A stretch of 64,000 bases of DNA from Gemmatimonadaceae bacterium. GTDB taxonomy: Bacteria; Latescibacterota; UBA2968; UBA8231. The position numbers were made by a program, and so were the translations under genes. The notes beneath the pieces were generated by a model that saw only the letters and a program-made list of their open reading frames with translations, ran no database searches and was not told where the DNA came from. Of the stretch, positions 1 through 7,810 are shown one piece after another. The stretch lies in NCBI GenBank assembly GCA_026706075.1, contig JAPOZM010000040.1, positions 62,001 to 126,000 of the forward strand. Reading direction: 5' to 3'. The first letter of the stretch is position 1; every line of letters begins with the position of its first letter.

Positions 1-930
1 GAACGCCTCCCGCGTCTCGTCGGGGGCCAGGCGCGCGCAGCGCTCCACCGCCGGGTGGAAGCCCCGCCCTTCCCACTCCTGCAGTGCCGGCGCCGTCCAC
101 GGCTCCGGCAGGTCGAGGGACTCCACCACCAGGGAGTCCCCGAAGCGCTCGAGGAGTCCGTCGACGACGGCCTCGTTCTCCTCCGGCGCCAGGGTGCAGG
201 TGCAGTACACGAGGACGCCCCCGGGCTTGAGGGCCCGCACCGCCGAGATGGCCAGCTGTTTCTGCTTGCGCGCCATGTCGCGGATCTTCTTCGGCCCCCA
301 GTAGCGGAAGCTGGCCGGGTCGCCGGCGCGGAAACGGCCCTCGGCAGTGCAGGGCGCGTCGAGGAGCACCCGGTCGAAGCGCTCCGGCACCTTGCGGCCC
401 ACGCCGCCGCCGTCGGCGAGGTAGGTCTCGGCGATGGTCACGCCGCATCGCTCCAGGTTGCGCCGCAGCCGGTGGAAGCGGCCCTTCACCGACTCCACCG
501 CGGCGATGCGCCCGCGGTTGGCCATGCGCCCGGCGAGCTGCACGGTCTTGCCGCCCGGCGCCGCCGCCAGGTCGAGGACCTCCTCTCCCGGCCGCGGGTC
601 GAGCACCAGGACGGGCACCATGCTGGAGGGGTTCTGCAAGTAGACGCGGCCTTCGAGTGCCGCGGCGCTGTCGACGAGGGCGGGGCGCTCCGCCGGCGGC
701 GACACCCAGGCCCCGGGGGGCCACTCGAGCGCCTGGCAGGTGATTCCCTCCCGCCCCAGCTCGGCGACCGCCTCCTCCTCCGAAGCCTTGAGGGTGTTGA
801 CGCGGAAGGCCGCCGCGGGCGGAGCGCGGAGGGAGCGGCGCCAGCCCTCGAGGCGCGAGGCGGGCAGCAGCCGCTCCACGCGGGAGACGAACCCGTCCGG
901 CAGTCCGGCTTCGGGATTGCAGTCGCTCAT
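1..930 (-). CDS. RsmB/RsmF-type RNA cytosine-C5 methyltransferase, 3' end outside window
   Basis: SAM-dependent RNA m5C methyltransferase of the NOL1/NOP2/Sun (RsmB/RsmF) family, acting on rRNA or tRNA in the cytoplasm. Translating the minus strand from the ATG at 930 gives 310 open codons running off the left edge. The SAM-binding motif DLAAAPGGKT lies at residues 120-129, the family DAPC motif at 191-194 and the catalytic-cysteine motif YCTCTLAPEEN at 242-252; together these are diagnostic. Residues 1-110 look like the usual N-terminal RNA-recognition region ending in YLQNPSSM. There is no N-terminal NusB domain, which favours an RsmF/NSUN-like form over classical RsmB. The substrate cannot be told from sequence. 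The gene is divergent from the phosphoesterase gene across a repeat-rich spacer. Confidence 0.9.
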   Translation of the reverse strand, partial: MSDCNPEAGLPDGFVSRVERLLPASRLEGWRRSLRAPPAAAFRVNTLKASEEEAVAELGREGITCQALEWPPGAWVSPPAERPALVDSAAALEGRVYLQNPSSMVPVLVLDPRPGEEVLDLAAAPGGKTVQLAGRMANRGRIAAVESVKGRFHRLRRNLERCGVTIAETYLADGGGVGRKVPERFDRVLLDAPCTAEGRFRAGDPASFRYWGPKKIRDMARKQKQLAISAVRALKPGGVLVYCTCTLAPEENEAVVDGLLERFGDSLVVESLDLPEPWTAPALQEWEGRGFHPAVERCARLAPDETREAF

Positions 931-1311
931 ATGACTCGGAGACGCTGTCCTATATGTACCGCCACTGACCGGGGCCCGCCAACCGGCCACGTCTGCCGCG
1001 CGGAGAGACTTCGGCCACCCGCGGGGCCGCCGGTCCGCCCGCCAACCGGCCGCGTCCGCTCGCCGAGGGATGTCGGCCGCCCGCCAGGGCCGCCGGCCGC
1101 GGAGGGACTTCGGCCACCCGCGGCCACGGTGTCCGCCCGCCAACCCGACCGCTCGCCGCGGGATCCCACCCACCCGGCAGCCGCCGGCCGCAGGACCGGG
1201 GTTGCCACCGTACCCGTGGCCGACGTATCCCATAGACCGCCGGAACGCCCGGCTTGCCTCGGGCATCGGTCCTGCAGAGACTCGCTTCCCCCCCATCGTG
1301 GAGCCCACCGA
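931..1311. repeat. GC-rich imperfect repeats in a divergent intergenic spacer
   Basis: About 380 bases between divergent genes contain degenerate repeats. The 13-mer CCGCCAACCGGCC occurs at 976 and 1039 and, with one inserted base, at 1137. GACTTCGGCCACCCGCGG occurs at about 1008 and 1106, with a degenerate copy near 1070. The spacing therefore alternates between about 63 and 36 bases, suggesting an expanded and decayed tandem array. Several frames stay open here, but only because stop codons are rare in such GC-rich sequence. I see no convincing gene. Promoters for both flanking genes must lie here but are not recognisable. Confidence 0.55.
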
Positions 1312-3180
1312 ATGACACGAAAGACCGCCATCGCTCCGGTCCTGATCCTCGCCCTGGCCGCCCTCGCCTCCGCGGAGAACGCCGACCGTCCGCGCATCAA
1401 GGTCGAGACGGTCAACCCATGGACCCACCTGGACCTGCGCAACGACCCCGACCACTTCCAGTTCGCCATCGTCGCCGACCGCACCGGCGGCCACCGGGAG
1501 GGCGTCTTCGCCGACGCCGTGGGCAAGCTGAACCTGCTGCAGCCCGAGTTCGTCATGAGCGTGGGCGACCTCATCGAGGGCTATACCGAGAACCGGGAGA
1601 CCCTCGCCGCCGAGTGGGACGAGTTCGACGGCTTCGTCGACTCCCTCGACATGCCCTTCTTCTACCTGCCGGGCAACCACGACATCTCCAACGAGGTCAT
1701 GGCCGAGGTCTGGGCCGAGCGTCTCGGCCGCGCCTGGTACTCCTTCGTCTACCGAGACGTGCTCTTCGTCTGCCTCAACTCCGAGGACGGGGAACCCGCC
1801 AACGTGGGAGCCGAGCAGCGCGACTGGCTGGCGGGCGTGCTCGACGAGCACCGCGACGTGCGCTGGACCCTGGTCTTCGTCCACAAGCCTCTGTGGAACT
1901 ACGCGGACGACGGAGTGTTGCGGGACACGGGCTGGGCCGAGGTGGAGGAGCTGCTCCGCGGGCGCCGGCACACGGTCTTCGCCGGCCACTTCCACCGCTA
2001 CACCCGGTACGTGCGCAACGACAGCCGCTACTTCGTGCTGGCCACCACCGGCGGCGGCAGCTCCCTGGCCGGTCCGATCTACGGCCAGTTCGACCACGTC
2101 GTCTGGGTGACCATGACCGGCGACGGACCGAGGATCGCCAACCTCATGCTCGACGGCATCTGGGACGAGGAGATCCGCACCGAGGAGATGGCCCGCCTCG
2201 TGACCCCCCTGCTCAGTGGCCGGGCCGTGGCCGTGGAGCCGATCATGGGCCGCTCGAAGCGCTTCGCCGGCGGCGTCACCTCCGTCCGCCTCACCAACGA
2301 TGCCGACGTGCCGCTGCGGGTCTCGGCCCGCTTCGCCGCGAACGCCCTGCTGGCCCCGTCGCCGGCCTCCATCGACCTGGAGCTGCCCCCCAACTCGGTG
2401 GAGCAGATCGAACTGGAGATCTCCACCGAGGGCGAGCGGGCGGTGGACGAGCTGTCGCCGCTGCGGCTCGAGTGGCAGGCCGAGTACGTGCAGGACGAGT
2501 TCGAGATCCCGGCGGTCGAGGGAAGGGCCGCCATGGTCGTGAGCCGCATCTACGAGCTGCCCCGGCGGACCACGGCCCCTCCCGTCGTCGACGGGGATCT
2601 CAGCGACTGGGACGATCTCGCCTTCCACGTGCCGGAACCGGCCGAGATCGACGTCGACGCCGACTCCTGGACCGGCCCCGCCGACTGCTCCTGGCGCTTC
2701 GGCGTCGAGTACGACGACGACAACCTCTACGTCGCCGTGGAGGTCACCGACGACCGCCGCATCTACCTCGGAGGCAACGCCTGGTCCCAGGACGGGCTGG
2801 AGCTGCGGGTGGACGGCCGTTCCGACCCGGAGCGCTCCCGGGGACGCGACGCCAGCCGCTCGGTGGAGGAGCGCGTCTTCGTCGCCATCAGCCCGGGCGA
2901 GCGGCTGGAGGAGATGTTCCTGGTGGCGCCGGCCGAGCTGGACTCTCTCGGCGTCCAGGCCGTGGGCATCCCCACGCCGTCCGGCCACGCCTACGAGGTC
3001 TCCATCCCCCTGGGCTACATCGAGCACCGTCAGGGCAAGGACTGGCGCCGCGTGCGGATCAACATCGCCGTCGACGACTACGACGCGAAGACGGGCCCCC
3101 TGGCCCAGCTGTGGTGGCAGCCCGACTGGCGCGACGCGACGAACTTCGCGGGTTCCGGGACCTTCGAGCGCGAGCCGTGA
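1312..3180 (+). CDS. secreted calcineurin-like metallophosphoesterase with C-terminal CBM9-like domain
   Basis: 622 residues. Residues 1-21 form a signal peptide (MTRK, then a hydrophobic alanine/leucine stretch), so the protein is exported. The phosphoesterase domain (about 45-265) has GD at 85-86, GNHD at 121-124, H191 in VHKPLW and GHFH at 225-228, the usual metal ligands. The first motif, normally D-x-H, reads D-R-T at 56-58, so one metal ligand differs. A middle beta-rich region follows. From about residue 424 (VVDGDLSDWDD) there is a CBM9/DOMON-like module seen in several other proteins of this window. The open frame extends upstream to 55, but the ATG at 1312 starts the signal peptide and the upstream part crosses the spacer and the opposite-strand methylase. 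The substrate is unknown: phosphoester or sugar-phosphate hydrolysis at the cell surface is an inference. Confidence 0.82.
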   Translation: MTRKTAIAPVLILALAALASAENADRPRIKVETVNPWTHLDLRNDPDHFQFAIVADRTGGHREGVFADAVGKLNLLQPEFVMSVGDLIEGYTENRETLAAEWDEFDGFVDSLDMPFFYLPGNHDISNEVMAEVWAERLGRAWYSFVYRDVLFVCLNSEDGEPANVGAEQRDWLAGVLDEHRDVRWTLVFVHKPLWNYADDGVLRDTGWAEVEELLRGRRHTVFAGHFHRYTRYVRNDSRYFVLATTGGGSSLAGPIYGQFDHVVWVTMTGDGPRIANLMLDGIWDEEIRTEEMARLVTPLLSGRAVAVEPIMGRSKRFAGGVTSVRLTNDADVPLRVSARFAANALLAPSPASIDLELPPNSVEQIELEISTEGERAVDELSPLRLEWQAEYVQDEFEIPAVEGRAAMVVSRIYELPRRTTAPPVVDGDLSDWDDLAFHVPEPAEIDVDADSWTGPADCSWRFGVEYDDDNLYVAVEVTDDRRIYLGGNAWSQDGLELRVDGRSDPERSRGRDASRSVEERVFVAISPGERLEEMFLVAPAELDSLGVQAVGIPTPSGHAYEVSIPLGYIEHRQGKDWRRVRINIAVDDYDAKTGPLAQLWWQPDWRDATNFAGSGTFEREP

Positions 3181-3193
3181 AGCCGCGGCCGTC

Positions 3194-3634
3194 ATGAGCC
3201 GCTCCCGCCTGCTGTTCCTGTGCACGGGGAACTCCTGCCGCAGCCAGATGGCCGAAGGCTGGGCCCGCCACCTGCGCGGCGACGACTTCGAGGCCCACTC
3301 CGCCGGCCTCGAGTCCCGCGGCCTCGACCCGCGGGCGGTGGCCGTCATGGTCGAGGCGGGGGTCGACATCTCCGGACAGCGCTCGCAGAGGCTGGACGAG
3401 ACCGGCCTCGACTTCGACCTGGTGGTCACGGTCTGCGACCACGCCGCGGAGAGTTGCCCCGTCTTTCCGGGATCTGCGAAGCTCCTGCACCGCGGCTTCG
3501 ACGATCCGCCGAGGCTGGCCGCCACCGCGGCCGCTGAGCAGGAGGCCCTGGACCACTACCGCCGGGTGCGCGACGAGATCCGGGAGTACGTGGCCGCTCT
3601 GCCGCTGCCCGGGGAGGGTTCGGCCGCCGGCTGA
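3194..3634 (+). CDS. arsC: thioredoxin-coupled arsenate reductase / low-MW phosphatase fold
   Basis: 146 residues. The P-loop CTGNSCRSQMAEG gives Cys10 and Cys15, and VTVCDHAAESCPVFPG gives Cys81 and Cys88. This closely matches the Cys10/15/82/89 pattern of the Staphylococcus pI258-type arsenate reductase, in which Cys10 attacks arsenate and a disulfide relay is regenerated by thioredoxin. Length matches the family. It starts 13 bases after the phosphoesterase stop, so the two may be cotranscribed. No arsR, arsB or acr3 lies nearby, so arsenic detoxification is inferred from residues, not context. It is unrelated in fold to the Sec-containing ArsC-like protein at 16986-17336. Confidence 0.85.
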   Translation: MSRSRLLFLCTGNSCRSQMAEGWARHLRGDDFEAHSAGLESRGLDPRAVAVMVEAGVDISGQRSQRLDETGLDFDLVVTVCDHAAESCPVFPGSAKLLHRGFDDPPRLAATAAAEQEALDHYRRVRDEIREYVAALPLPGEGSAAG

Positions 3635-3884
3635 GCCGCAACGGGCGCCGCCTCGGGGCGCGGGATCATCGAGCCCCGGCTGTCAAAGCCCGCGCCGGCA
3701 GCAGCGCGGCCGGTCCATCGGTACCCGGCTCCGGGGCCGCGAACATCCTCACGCGTCTCCCCGGCTCCAGGGCCGCGCAGGCTCAAACGCGGCAAGCCTA
3801 CCCGGCAAGCGTCCAAAGGCCGGGAGATGGCCCGCGCTCCCGCTCCCGGCGCACGGATCCCTGCTCGGCGCCGGTCCGGCAGTC

Positions 3885-5525
3885 TCAGTGGAAGTCCTGG
3901 TATCTCTTCAGCACCAGGACCAGGATCCCCTGCATGGCCAGCGCCAGGCCGAGGAGGCCGCCGCTCTCCTCGGGCCGGCGGCCCAGGTAGAGGGCCGCGG
4001 ACAGGGCCGCCAGGGGCAGGGCGTAGATCCACAAGCGGGCGCTCTCGCCCGCCGTTGCGCCGAAGATGGCCATGCCGGCCAACATCCACAGCAGACCCGC
4101 CCCGGACACCCCGATCTCTCGCCGCCACTCCGCCACGCACAGCAGGACCAGGGCCGGGCCGCTCCACAGGGCGAACTCCAGCAGGTTGAGGGCGCCGTAG
4201 TAGAGGCGGTTCCCCGGGCTCCAGTCGACGGCCTTGGCGATCTCGTGGACGGCCATGGCCTGGGCGAAGCGGGACCAGGCGTCGTAGCCGCACAGCGCTA
4301 CCATCCCCGCCCAGGCCGCCGCGAAACCCGCCACCGCCCAGGCCGCCGCGGGGACCGGCGTCCGGAGGCCCGGGTCCGCCCGCCGCATCGCCCAGGCCAG
4401 GGCCGGGGGCACCACGGCCAGCGGCACCTGGGCGAAGGAGACCCAGGTGACCAGGTAGAAGGCGATTCCGGTGAGGAAGGCGGACCCGCGCCCCCCCCCC
4501 TGCAGGGCGCGGACGGCCAGGTAGAGGAAGGCCGTACCTAGCAGCGGGTGCAGGTAGTGATCGGAGTGCATGCCGATGAGGGTGACGCTCGGGGCCGTCA
4601 CGTAGAGCAGGGACGCCGTGAGGGCGCCGCGATCGCCGGTGAACCGCCGGGCCAGGGCATACAGAGGGATCACGGCGGCGTAGGCCAGCAGGGGCAGGAC
4701 CAGGGCGGCGAAGGTGGCCAGCCGCTGAAGGGGATCGTCGGGCAGCCCCGGGACGGCGCGCCCGAGGCGCTCCACGACTCCGAGGAAGACCTGGAGCCCC
4801 GGGGGCTTGGTGGCGTGGAAGAAGGGGGACAGCTTGCCGTCTTCCAGCAGCTCGTCGTAGCGCGTCAGCACCCGCCACAGGCTCGGCTGCTCGACGGCGG
4901 CGCGGGCGAAGACGCCGTGCCCCGAGTCGGTGAACCGGCTGCGGAGGACGTCCAGGCCGCGGCCCTCCGTGAGCGCCAGCCCGTGGTGGAGGCAGGCTCC
5001 CCAGACGACGATGAGCACCACGTTCCGCCACCGGCGCCCCGGGGCCCGCAGAACGACCGCCGTCACGGCCGCGGTGCCGGCGGCCAGGGGGGCCCAGAGC
5101 CAGACCCACGGCAGCGCCGTGGTGTGGAGCGGCCAGAACCACCCCGGCAGGGCCTCGAAGACCGGCGCCTCGAGGAGGTAGATCCCGCAGACGAAGGCGG
5201 TGGACAGCAGCAGGCCGCCCGCCAGCGGCCGGTTCCAGGGGGGGCGGAGTCGAGGGGCGAGCCACATCCAGGCCCCGGCCGCGGGACCGCCGGCCAGCAG
5301 CAGCAGGGCCACCCGCATGACCAGGGCGTCGGCGCGGCGGAGATGGTAGGTCACCGGGTGGATGGACTGTCCCGTGATGATCTCGTTGACCAGCCCCACG
5401 GGCATGCGCTGCTCGTACATGGCCAGCACGATCCGCTCGCCGAAGAGGGCGTGGAACGCCATCCCGGCCGCGGCGGCGGCGGGGCCGGCCAGGGCGAGGA
5501 GGAGAACCTGTCGGCGGGGTGTCAT
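3885..5525 (-). CDS. multi-pass membrane glycosyltransferase-like protein (GT39/GT83 type)
   Basis: 546 residues with about ten or more hydrophobic segments, beginning at residue 7. The loop sequence FFHATKPPGLQVFLG resembles the HxKPP loop of lipid-linked-sugar glycosyltransferases of the ArnT/PMT group, and is followed by membrane helices with SLLYVTAPSV and GMHSDHYLHP. By analogy it would transfer a sugar from a polyprenyl-phosphate donor to a periplasmic acceptor; donor and acceptor are unknown. The ATG at 5525 is the first in frame. A run of ten Gs on the coding strand (4491-4500) encodes part of LQGGGRG and is a potential slippage site; the frame is intact here. It stands alone, convergent with arsC and divergent from the sigma-54 unit. 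Confidence 0.6.
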   Translation of the reverse strand: MTPRRQVLLLALAGPAAAAAGMAFHALFGERIVLAMYEQRMPVGLVNEIITGQSIHPVTYHLRRADALVMRVALLLLAGGPAAGAWMWLAPRLRPPWNRPLAGGLLLSTAFVCGIYLLEAPVFEALPGWFWPLHTTALPWVWLWAPLAAGTAAVTAVVLRAPGRRWRNVVLIVVWGACLHHGLALTEGRGLDVLRSRFTDSGHGVFARAAVEQPSLWRVLTRYDELLEDGKLSPFFHATKPPGLQVFLGVVERLGRAVPGLPDDPLQRLATFAALVLPLLAYAAVIPLYALARRFTGDRGALTASLLYVTAPSVTLIGMHSDHYLHPLLGTAFLYLAVRALQGGGRGSAFLTGIAFYLVTWVSFAQVPLAVVPPALAWAMRRADPGLRTPVPAAAWAVAGFAAAWAGMVALCGYDAWSRFAQAMAVHEIAKAVDWSPGNRLYYGALNLLEFALWSGPALVLLCVAEWRREIGVSGAGLLWMLAGMAIFGATAGESARLWIYALPLAALSAALYLGRRPEESGGLLGLALAMQGILVLVLKRYQDFH

Positions 5526-5711
5526 TGGAGTCGGTCTCCCGATGAGCTCGGGGCCGCCCTGAGACTAAGGCCGGGGGGACCCGGGGAAAAGCGGTTGAGC
5601 GCGAAGGATGCTCACGGCCGATTCGGCGGGCTTCGTGTCCACAATCGGTGACTGCCGTTCGAGACCGGACAAACGGCCTCCCCTCGCCTCCCGAAGGAGG
5701 GGGCCAAGGAT

Positions 5712-5727
5712 TGGCACGGCGATTGCA
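5712..5727 (+). promoter_or_regulatory. sigma-54 (RpoN) -24/-12 promoter
   Basis: TGGCACGGCGATTGCA matches the sigma-54 consensus TGGCACG-N4-TTGCA at every consensus position. GG (5713-5714) and GC (5725-5726) have the required 10-base separation. Transcription would start near 5738, about 80 bases before the small ORF at 5820. An enhancer-binding activator would be required; I could not identify its upstream site. Confidence 0.8.
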
Positions 5728-5819
5728 TGTATCCAGGACACCATGGGAATAGAGAACCGCAATCAGCTGTCAAACATGCAGGCAGGACGATCACCCACCC
5801 CCAGCCAGAGGAGGACGAA

Positions 5820-5936
5820 ATGAAGAGGATTCGAATGCTCAGAGAGATCGCCGTCCCCGCGGCCATCATCTTCGGCTACGCCGGACTCTCCGCTTTCTCG
5901 CACTACGCCAGCGTGATCCTGGCGCGCACCGCCTGA
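5820..5936 (+). CDS. 38-residue single-pass membrane peptide, sigma-54 driven
   Basis: The peptide begins MKRIRMLREIAVPA, with a short basic N-terminus, one hydrophobic segment (about residues 11-34) containing IIFGYAGLSAFSHYA, and ends ILARTA. A strong ribosome site (GAGGAGGA at 5809-5816) precedes the ATG at 5820. The frame is open back to 5727, but that lies upstream of the predicted transcription start. The unit has its own RpoN promoter and terminator, so it is probably a genuine monocistronic gene. I do not recognise a family. It could be a small regulatory or stress membrane protein, or the peptide of a dual-function RNA. Function is unknown. Confidence 0.7.
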   Translation: MKRIRMLREIAVPAAIIFGYAGLSAFSHYASVILARTA

Positions 5937-5963
5937 GTCCGCGAACAACCCCCGTTTCTTCCC

Positions 5964-6001
5964 GGGCCGTCCGCCTGTCCCCCAGGCGGGCGGCCCTCTT
6001 T
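5964..6001 (+). terminator. rho-independent terminator of the micropeptide gene
   Basis: GGGCCGTCCGCCTG and CAGGCGGGCGGCCC form a nearly perfect 14-pair stem with a five-base loop, followed by TCTTT. It lies 27 bases after the micropeptide stop. Confidence 0.85.
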
Positions 6002-6190
6002 GCATCTGTTCCCAGGCTTCACGCTACGCCGGCCGCCATGGCGGGGGCTCGTGCAAATTGTGCCCTGCCCCTGCAGAATCAGCATCTTGGGCCGGATCCC
6101 GGGTATGGGTTAGGATTGTCCAGTCCCGCATGGGGATCCCCGCGGAATGGCCCCGGGGGCAACCGTTCATACTGAGAGAGGAGTCTCGAC

Positions 6191-6373
6191 ATGCAGTCCA
6201 GAGGAAGGATCATTTTCACGGGCAACTTCTGGGAGTACTTCATCATGTCCCTGGGCCTGCTCGTGCTCTCGGTGATCACTCTCGGAATCGTGCTGCCCTA
6301 CTGGACGTACTGGCAGTTCAAGTACTTCTTCGCGAACATGGAGATCGAGATCGAGACGGCCGGGGGCACTTGA
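6191..6373 (+). CDS. 60-residue membrane protein resembling the DUF898/YjgN fold
   Basis: A short protein with FTGNFWEYFIMSLGLLVL, a hydrophobic helix, then TLGIVLPYWTYWQFKYFFAN. This resembles the repeating unit of DUF898 (YjgN) membrane proteins (phi-x-G-x-x-x-E-Y followed by TLGI-x-x-P). Full DUF898 proteins have several such units; here there is one, so it is a minimal or truncated version. The ribosome site GAGAGGAG at about 6176-6183 supports the ATG. It ends 7 bases before the dioxygenase gene and may be cotranscribed. Function is unknown. Confidence 0.6.
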   Translation: MQSRGRIIFTGNFWEYFIMSLGLLVLSVITLGIVLPYWTYWQFKYFFANMEIEIETAGGT

Positions 6374-6380
6374 GGCGGCG

Positions 6381-7193
6381 ATGAACGACAGAGAGCGGTT
6401 CCTCTTCGATCTGCAAGGCTACCTGGTGGTCGAGGACGCGCTCACCCGGGAGGAAGTGGCCGCCGCCAACGCGGCGATCGAGCACCACGTCGACCTGGTG
6501 CAACGGCGAGAGCCGGGCCTGGCCCAGGGCGCCGAGCACCTGGTCGCGCCGACGGGCCGCGGCGAGCTGCAGCAGAACCCCCTGACCTTCGAGCGGCCCT
6601 GGTGCGAGCCCTTCCGGAGCATGCTGACTCACCCCCGGGTCATCGACATCTTCAACGAGATCCTGGGAACGGGCTTCCGCCTCGATCACGGCCCGGGCCT
6701 GATCCAGATGGACGACGAGACCGAGGGCCACCGCCTCCACGGAGGCATGACCTTCGACCCGAGCCAGTATCACGGCTTCACCCACGGCCGCATGCACTGC
6801 GGTCTGTCCGTGGCGGCCTGGCAGCTCACCGACGTGCGGCCGGGGGACGGCGGCTTCGCCTGCATCCCCGGCAGCCACAAGGCCAACTACCGCCCGCCCC
6901 TGGAGTTGCTGAAGCTCGACGAGGACTGGGGCTGCGTGGAGCAGGTGGCCGCCCCGGCCGGCTCGGTGGTCATCTTCAACGAGGCCCTGGTCCACGGCAC
7001 CCTGCCATGGCGCCCGGCCGACCGCATGCGCCGTTCGATCCTGTTCAAGTACTCCCCCGGCTTCATGGCCTGGGGAAGCCCCCACGGAGAGTGCCCGATC
7101 GCCGACCCCACGCCCGAGGAGGAGGCGATCTACGAGGACCCCCGCCGCACGGGGAGGCCGGCGCTGGGGGAGGGTCCCGACCATGCAAGATGA
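6381..7193 (+). CDS. phytanoyl-CoA dioxygenase (PhyH) family protein
   Basis: 270 residues, the normal length for bacterial PhyH-like Fe(II)/2-oxoglutarate oxygenases. Visible family elements are the N-terminal GYLVVEDALTREEV, LHGGMTFDPSQ in the region of the first iron ligand, PGDGGFACIPGSHKANY, and the distal histidine and 2-oxoglutarate arginine regions LVHGTLPW and RRSILFKYSPG. The canonical H-x-D is not obvious: the motif reads H-G-G, as in a recognised subgroup, so the acidic ligand is unassigned. The substrate is unknown. It overlaps the next gene by 11 bases. A second, more canonical PhyH protein is at 12285-13145. Confidence 0.8.
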   Translation: MNDRERFLFDLQGYLVVEDALTREEVAAANAAIEHHVDLVQRREPGLAQGAEHLVAPTGRGELQQNPLTFERPWCEPFRSMLTHPRVIDIFNEILGTGFRLDHGPGLIQMDDETEGHRLHGGMTFDPSQYHGFTHGRMHCGLSVAAWQLTDVRPGDGGFACIPGSHKANYRPPLELLKLDEDWGCVEQVAAPAGSVVIFNEALVHGTLPWRPADRMRRSILFKYSPGFMAWGSPHGECPIADPTPEEEAIYEDPRRTGRPALGEGPDHAR

Positions 7194-7428
7194 AGCGACC
7201 GAGCTGGATCTGGTGGTCCTGGCGGAGCCCATCGTAGAGCACGGTCTGGTGGCAGGAGATGTGGGCACGGTGGTGCATAGGTATGCGGACGATAGGGCGT
7301 CGGAGGTAGAGTTTGTGGATACCCAGGGTACCACGATCGCGGTTCTGACCTTGGACGATTCTGCGGTGCGCCCTCCCATGGCAGGTGAGATTCTACACGT
7401 CAGGGATGTATCGCCCACGGCATCCTGA
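7183..7428 (+). CDS. DUF4926-type small protein
   Basis: 81 residues: ELDLVVLAEPIVEHGLVAGD, then VGTVVH, EVEFVDTQG and VLTLDDSAVRPP. This matches the pattern of DUF4926 proteins (hydrophobic start, H-G-L-x-x-G-D-V-G-T-V, E-V-E-F-V, T-L). These small beta-rich proteins are often found beside toxin-antitoxin-like or restriction genes; their role is not established. The ribosome site GGGGGAGGG lies just upstream of the ATG at 7183. GC content drops from here to about 8800, unlike the flanks, consistent with acquisition by transfer. Confidence 0.65.
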   Translation: MQDEATELDLVVLAEPIVEHGLVAGDVGTVVHRYADDRASEVEFVDTQGTTIAVLTLDDSAVRPPMAGEILHVRDVSPTAS

Positions 7429-7666
7429 CTCTGATGACCCGGCTTTGGAGAAGGCGATTTCGGAGATCAGGAAGCTCTCGAATGATGAGCAAGACGCGAT
7501 TGCGGCCGTGTTGATGGCGGAGCTGGAGTCGGAGCGCCGGTGGGAGCGTGCATTCGACGCGACAGCGGAGCAGTTGTCCCGCCTTGCAGATGAGGGCCTT
7601 GGCGAGCACCGGGGAGGCAAGACCGAGCCGATCGAGTCGCCTGGCTCAGGTGACCCCGGACAATAG
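7406..7666 (+). CDS. small acidic antitoxin-like protein
   Basis: 86 residues from the ATG at 7406; a GTG at 7385 in the same frame is an alternative start giving 93. The body SEIRKLSNDEQDAIAAVLMA, ESERRWERAFDAT, LADEGLGEHRGGKTEPI resembles a widespread family of small helical antitoxin-like proteins (L-P-x-E-E-Q-D-A ... E-S-E-R-R-W ... L-A-D-E-A-L-x-E-H-R-A-G-K-T-E-P). These usually sit upstream of a RelE/ParE-type toxin. No toxin gene follows here, so it is an orphan, or it pairs with the DUF4926 protein it overlaps. Assignment rests on sequence pattern only. Confidence 0.6.
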   Translation: MYRPRHPDSDDPALEKAISEIRKLSNDEQDAIAAVLMAELESERRWERAFDATAEQLSRLADEGLGEHRGGKTEPIESPGSGDPGQ

Positions 7667-7810
7667 GCCGTAGTACGTCCGAGCCCAGGCAGACATTGCC
7701 TACAGCCGTTTGGGACTGCCAATTCGGGCGAACCGTACCGGACGGACCGAGAATGCGGAATGAGAGCCCGCCGAGGACCTGCCGGTATACCCCCATGCAT
7801 TGGAGATGAA

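Noticed and set aside
55..1311. Plus-strand open frame upstream of the phosphoesterase
   Set aside because: It runs antiparallel through the methylase gene and repeat spacer; the signal peptide starts at 1312.
931..1311. CRISPR array
   Set aside because: Repeats are too degenerate, unevenly spaced and GC-rich, and no cas gene is present.
3725..3777. Direct repeat CCGGCTCCGGGGCCGCG / CCGGCTCCAGGGCCGCG in the arsC-glycosyltransferase spacer
   Set aside because: Only two copies, 36 bases apart, with no flanking mobile or integration features; probably chance in GC-rich DNA.
5727..5819. Longer start for the micropeptide at 5727
   Set aside because: It would begin upstream of the start site set by the sigma-54 promoter and lacks a ribosome site.
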